From positions 5,713,512 through 5,777,511 of the forward strand of contig NC_059283.1 of the NCBI RefSeq assembly GCF_017591435.1: a stretch of DNA of 64,000 nucleotides, written 5' to 3'. Under the pieces are notes generated by a model. That model saw only the letters and a list, made by a program, of their open reading frames with translations. It had not been told where the DNA came from and ran no database searches. Positions within the stretch are counted from its first letter, which is position 1; each line of letters begins with the position of its first letter. A program made the translations under genes and the position numbers. This document shows, in pieces, positions 60,494 through 64,000 of the stretch. This stretch comes from Portunus trituberculatus (lineage: Eukaryota > Arthropoda > Malacostraca > Decapoda > Portunidae).

Positions 60494-61127
60494 CAACACT
60501 GCCACTTTGCACAAAACAGTCGTAACTTAAGTATAACCTCCTTTCATGTGTAACAATATAAAAACACACACGAAAAACACAGATGAAGAGAGAAAGGATA
60601 CAAATGTCCATGTATATTGTGTCAAGGTACTTTGTTTTCATGCAGGAGGCGTAGGGAAGGAAGAGAGAAAGAGAGAGAGTGCGTCATCCAAGCATCTTAA
60701 ACTAGCATGCAAGGCTCTGAAGGACGCACCGCAGTCACCCATTGAAGGCACGAACAGAAAACGTAGGTGCGTGAGACGAGCGGTTCTTGGGAGGGTCAGT
60801 CACCTTGCGCCTGCCGCCCTCTGTCAACCCAATGTCTCCCCCTTTACTCCCATTACCGCTCCCCGCCCTCTGCAATCTCTACCTAGTGTTTACCTCCCGT
60901 TTTCTCTCCATTATTAGTCTACGCCCTTATTCCTCTCTACTACTCTTATTACTCACCCCTCTCTCTTTTCTATTACTCATATCATTGTCACTCCTTTTAG
61001 CATCACAAAGAGGCAGTCAGCACATCTCAAGGCAGTGGCGTAACGGGAAGGCGTGTTAGTGTGTATGTGTGAGTGTGCGTCAAGGTGACAATGAGATGAG
61101 GAGAGATTACACCAGGAAGCTTCTCTC
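60493..61127. other. Intergenic, nothing recognised
   Basis: A somewhat CpG-richer patch at 60700-60850 has open frames without recognised domains. Confidence 0.4.
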
Positions 61128-61341
61128 TTAACCCCTTGAGTACCACGACGCGTTCTCATACTCATTCTGGTTACTATTTGGTGATTTTTACAGCTTCAGA
61201 AACTTATGTCGATGATTAGAATAGTGAAGACTGTGGCCATTATCTTCTAACCTCCATAGACCCTCCCTAATGTAAATAAAATCGTCAAATCACACACACA
61301 AAAATCATGGTATAAATGCGTCCCAGTACTCAAGGGGTTAA
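61128..61341. mobile_element. Complete MITE with TTAA ends (214 bp)
   Basis: Starts TTAACCCCTTGAGTACC and ends CAGTACTCAAGGGGTTAA, giving better-preserved inverted termini than the copy at 58914. The body matches that copy over its length in the same orientation. There is no ORF. Confidence 0.9.
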
Positions 61342-61952
61342 GTTTGATTACTCTTACACCGCCAGACAGCAGAAGACGTGATGAATTATGATGGTTACTG
61401 AGCTGTGTGTGAGTGTGTGAGTAACTGTTTTGAAGGAGGCGTGTAAAGAGAAGATGAGATAAGAAGAAAGGAACAGTTAGGAGTTTAGTGTATGAGTAGA
61501 TCGAGAGTGGAGATAAGAGGTAGAAAAGACAATATAAACACAGATAAATGAGAAAGGAAAATGATAGAGAAAAGTAGGGAAAGAAATGATACAATAACAA
61601 AATAAAAGAATGAAGAGATAAGTAAATACAAAACTAAAATACACGTTCCTCACATGAAATATACTAAAAATACACAAATAAACATAAAAATCCACACACA
61701 AAACAAAGAGATACTACTTATAAAAAAAAACACGCCTAACTATATATGTATTACACAAGAAACATACAACTAACACATACATAAATACAAACACACGTTT
61801 TAAACAAGAAAGTACCACTTCCTATTGCTACCAGGTCAGAGGTCACACAGGGGAAACCACGAGGTCAGGCAGAGTGTAGGAAGGCAGAGAGAGGAAAGAG
61901 GTCACGTGACAATGACAGGGAGGGGAGGGGTGGTAGAAGGAACTTTATTTAG

Positions 61953-61956
<4 letters not shown>
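61342..61956. other. Intergenic, nothing recognised
   Basis: AT-rich DNA with no gene. Purine-rich from 61430 to 61620. Confidence 0.4.

Positions 61957-62010
<54 letters not shown>
61957..62010. repeat. (CT)n microsatellite
   Basis: About 27 CT units. Confidence 0.97.
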
Positions 62011-62013
<3 letters not shown>

Positions 62014-62508
62014 AACCTTTTCTCTCTGAGCTAAGGTAAGACAGGTCGATGAAAGCCTTAATTACACCTGCCTTTTTCCCCTCAGGTATATTTAGAAGAT
62101 GAGGCAGTAATGATTGGCTCTCGTAATAGAATATGTGTTTGTGAATTAAGCTCTGTCACACTCCCTAATGCAAGAATTAACCATTACTCTCAATCATTCA
62201 TACCTTTATCTAGTATACTCTGAAACTCCCTTATTTCCAACTTCCTATAACTTGACTTCATTTAAGACGGAGTTTTCAAGATATTTATCCATCAGACTTA
62301 CAAGGGGACTGGGAACTAAGTGGGTCTTTTATATCGCTTTATGTTGCTCTTGGCCAGCTTCCCTTTCTTACATTAAAAAAAGTTCTCGATAAGGTTGAGC
62401 CAGGGTGAAATGTTACTGTACAGTATTCTGCCTGCACTGAGCTTAGACTTTCACTGTATTTCATTAGGAGATTGGCAAACTCGTAGAGGCAAGGCGAAAG
62501 TAGGTAGG

Positions 62509-62510
<2 letters not shown>

Positions 62511-62607
<97 letters not shown>

Positions 62608-62714
62608 CAAAAGAGGAGTAGGAACAGAGAAAAGTGAAAGAAAAACACAGAAAATAAAGAAAAAAATCAGGAAATAAGTAAAATGAAATAAAAGAAGAAC
62701 AAAAGACGAAAAAA

Positions 62715-62803
<89 letters not shown>

Positions 62804-63072
62804 GTAGATCCAAAACATAAAAAAACGCAAAAAACACACAAAAAGAAAAAAAATAACAATATAGAAAGAAGGAGAGAAGGAGGAAGAGAGAGAGAAAAAA
62901 AAAACATCTACCAAAAAAGAAGGATAGACACATAAAAAAAACAATAAAAAAACAGAAAAGAAAAAAAAGAAAACAAGGCGAAAGAAGAAACAGAAAGAAA
63001 ATCAAACACTAATAGAAAACGAAGGATAGAGACAGACAAACAGGGAAACAGATACGAAAACAAAAATAAGAC

Positions 63073-63113
<41 letters not shown>
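62511..63113. repeat. Three (GA)n microsatellites in purine-rich DNA
   Basis: (GA)n at 62511-62602, 62720-62802 and 63075-63113, with A-rich links. The whole 600 bp is nearly devoid of pyrimidines on the plus strand. Open frames through it are low-complexity. Confidence 0.96.
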
Positions 63114-63116
<3 letters not shown>

Positions 63117-63435
63117 GAAGGGCAGTGTTTGAGCTACAGCACACTCCCAGAATTAAACAGACTACATTGGCAGTCTTAGTGGTAAGCGAGGTGAAAGAGA
63201 GAAGACAAGGAGATGTCCATGGCCACAGGGAAGCCAGCAGGGAATCCAGATCAAACCTCAGCGTGAAGGTAATGAGAGAAGTGACAGGTCGGAAACACGA
63301 GACGGTGGAAAGCAAGGACTAGTCTTCAAAACGAGTATTTGTTAGCGTGGGGGTTCGAAGGCGGGAAATTAAATGATAGGTGATTGTTGGTGAAGTAGAT
63401 AAGAAAAAGATAGACGTGATTATAGAAATGTAATA

Positions 63436-63680
<245 letters not shown>

Positions 63681-63936
63681 TGTCATTATTTTAACATTAC
63701 CATCATTATTATTTATTGGTTAAGCTTATTACTATCATCATTAACATCATTTATTTTCTTCTTTTGTGTGATTGAAATATTATTAGTCATTCCCTCACCT
63801 GAACTCACTCTCCAGGTATTTCCTACAGCGAGCCTTGGAGAGACGGAGGGATGGAAGGAAGGAGGCTGGAGGAAAGAATGAGGAGTGGAAAGGGGAGGAG
63901 GGAAAAGAATTGTCAGGATAAGGTTGAATAGATGTG

Positions 63937-63941
<5 letters not shown>

Positions 63942-63990
<49 letters not shown>
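63942..63990. repeat. (CT)n microsatellite at window edge
   Basis: About 24 CT units, ending ten bases from the window end. Confidence 0.95.
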
Positions 63991-63994
<4 letters not shown>

Positions 63995-64000
63995 GGTTCA

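Noticed and set aside
62339..63005. 200-codon minus-strand frame rich in Leu-Ser and Phe
   Set aside because: It is generated by (GA)n arrays and purine-rich DNA. No domain is seen.

Overview
The window looks like nuclear DNA of an arthropod, most probably a decapod crustacean such as a crab. The reasons are intron-rich genes with GT-AG splice sites, a chitin-active AA15 lytic polysaccharide monooxygenase (LPMO) of the arthropod type, degenerate TTAGG (arthropod telomere-type) repeats, a tRNA-derived SINE, a jockey-like LINE, a TTAA-flanked MITE family, and an extreme load of CA/GT, GA/CT, TA, TAG and GAA microsatellites. No bacterial operons, phage genes or CRISPR arrays are visible. The species cannot be named from sequence alone.

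Three cellular genes can be assembled, all on the minus strand. (1) 15715-19297: a five-exon gene for a 271-residue single-RRM protein with an RGG/proline-arginine-rich tail (lark/RBM4/RBM14-like). (2) 26106-32603: an eleven-exon gene for a complete 620-residue PPWD1, a WD40-cyclophilin protein of the spliceosome. (3) 35956-51619: a four-coding-exon gene for a 381-residue AA15 LPMO. It has a signal peptide, a predicted mature N-terminal histidine, one transmembrane helix and a proline-rich cytosolic tail. A probable non-coding first exon lies near 52266-52330. In all three models every exon junction keeps the reading frame and uses GT/AG.

Left part (1-15 kb): a CpG-rich promoter-like block at the edge, long GT and GATA microsatellites, MITE copies, an interstitial TTAGG-like minisatellite (7.25-7.54 kb), and a large imperfect inverted repeat (8.15-10.5 kb) carrying remnants of a cysteine-rich mobile-element ORF. 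Middle (15-35 kb): the RBM-like and PPWD1 genes, with degenerate minisatellites in PPWD1 intron 1 and upstream of PPWD1. Right part (36-52 kb): the LPMO gene, whose intron 3 holds a LINE lying between the two halves of a SINE and whose 10.3-kb intron 1 holds a second, intact SINE and a GAA tract of about 380 bp. From 52 to 64 kb I see no convincing coding gene, only dense microsatellites, two complete MITEs and a 91-bp minisatellite.

Two of the genes (RBM-like and PPWD1) belong to pre-mRNA processing and the third to chitin biology. They are not an operon, and nothing in the sequence links their regulation. The most interesting object is the membrane-anchored LPMO.
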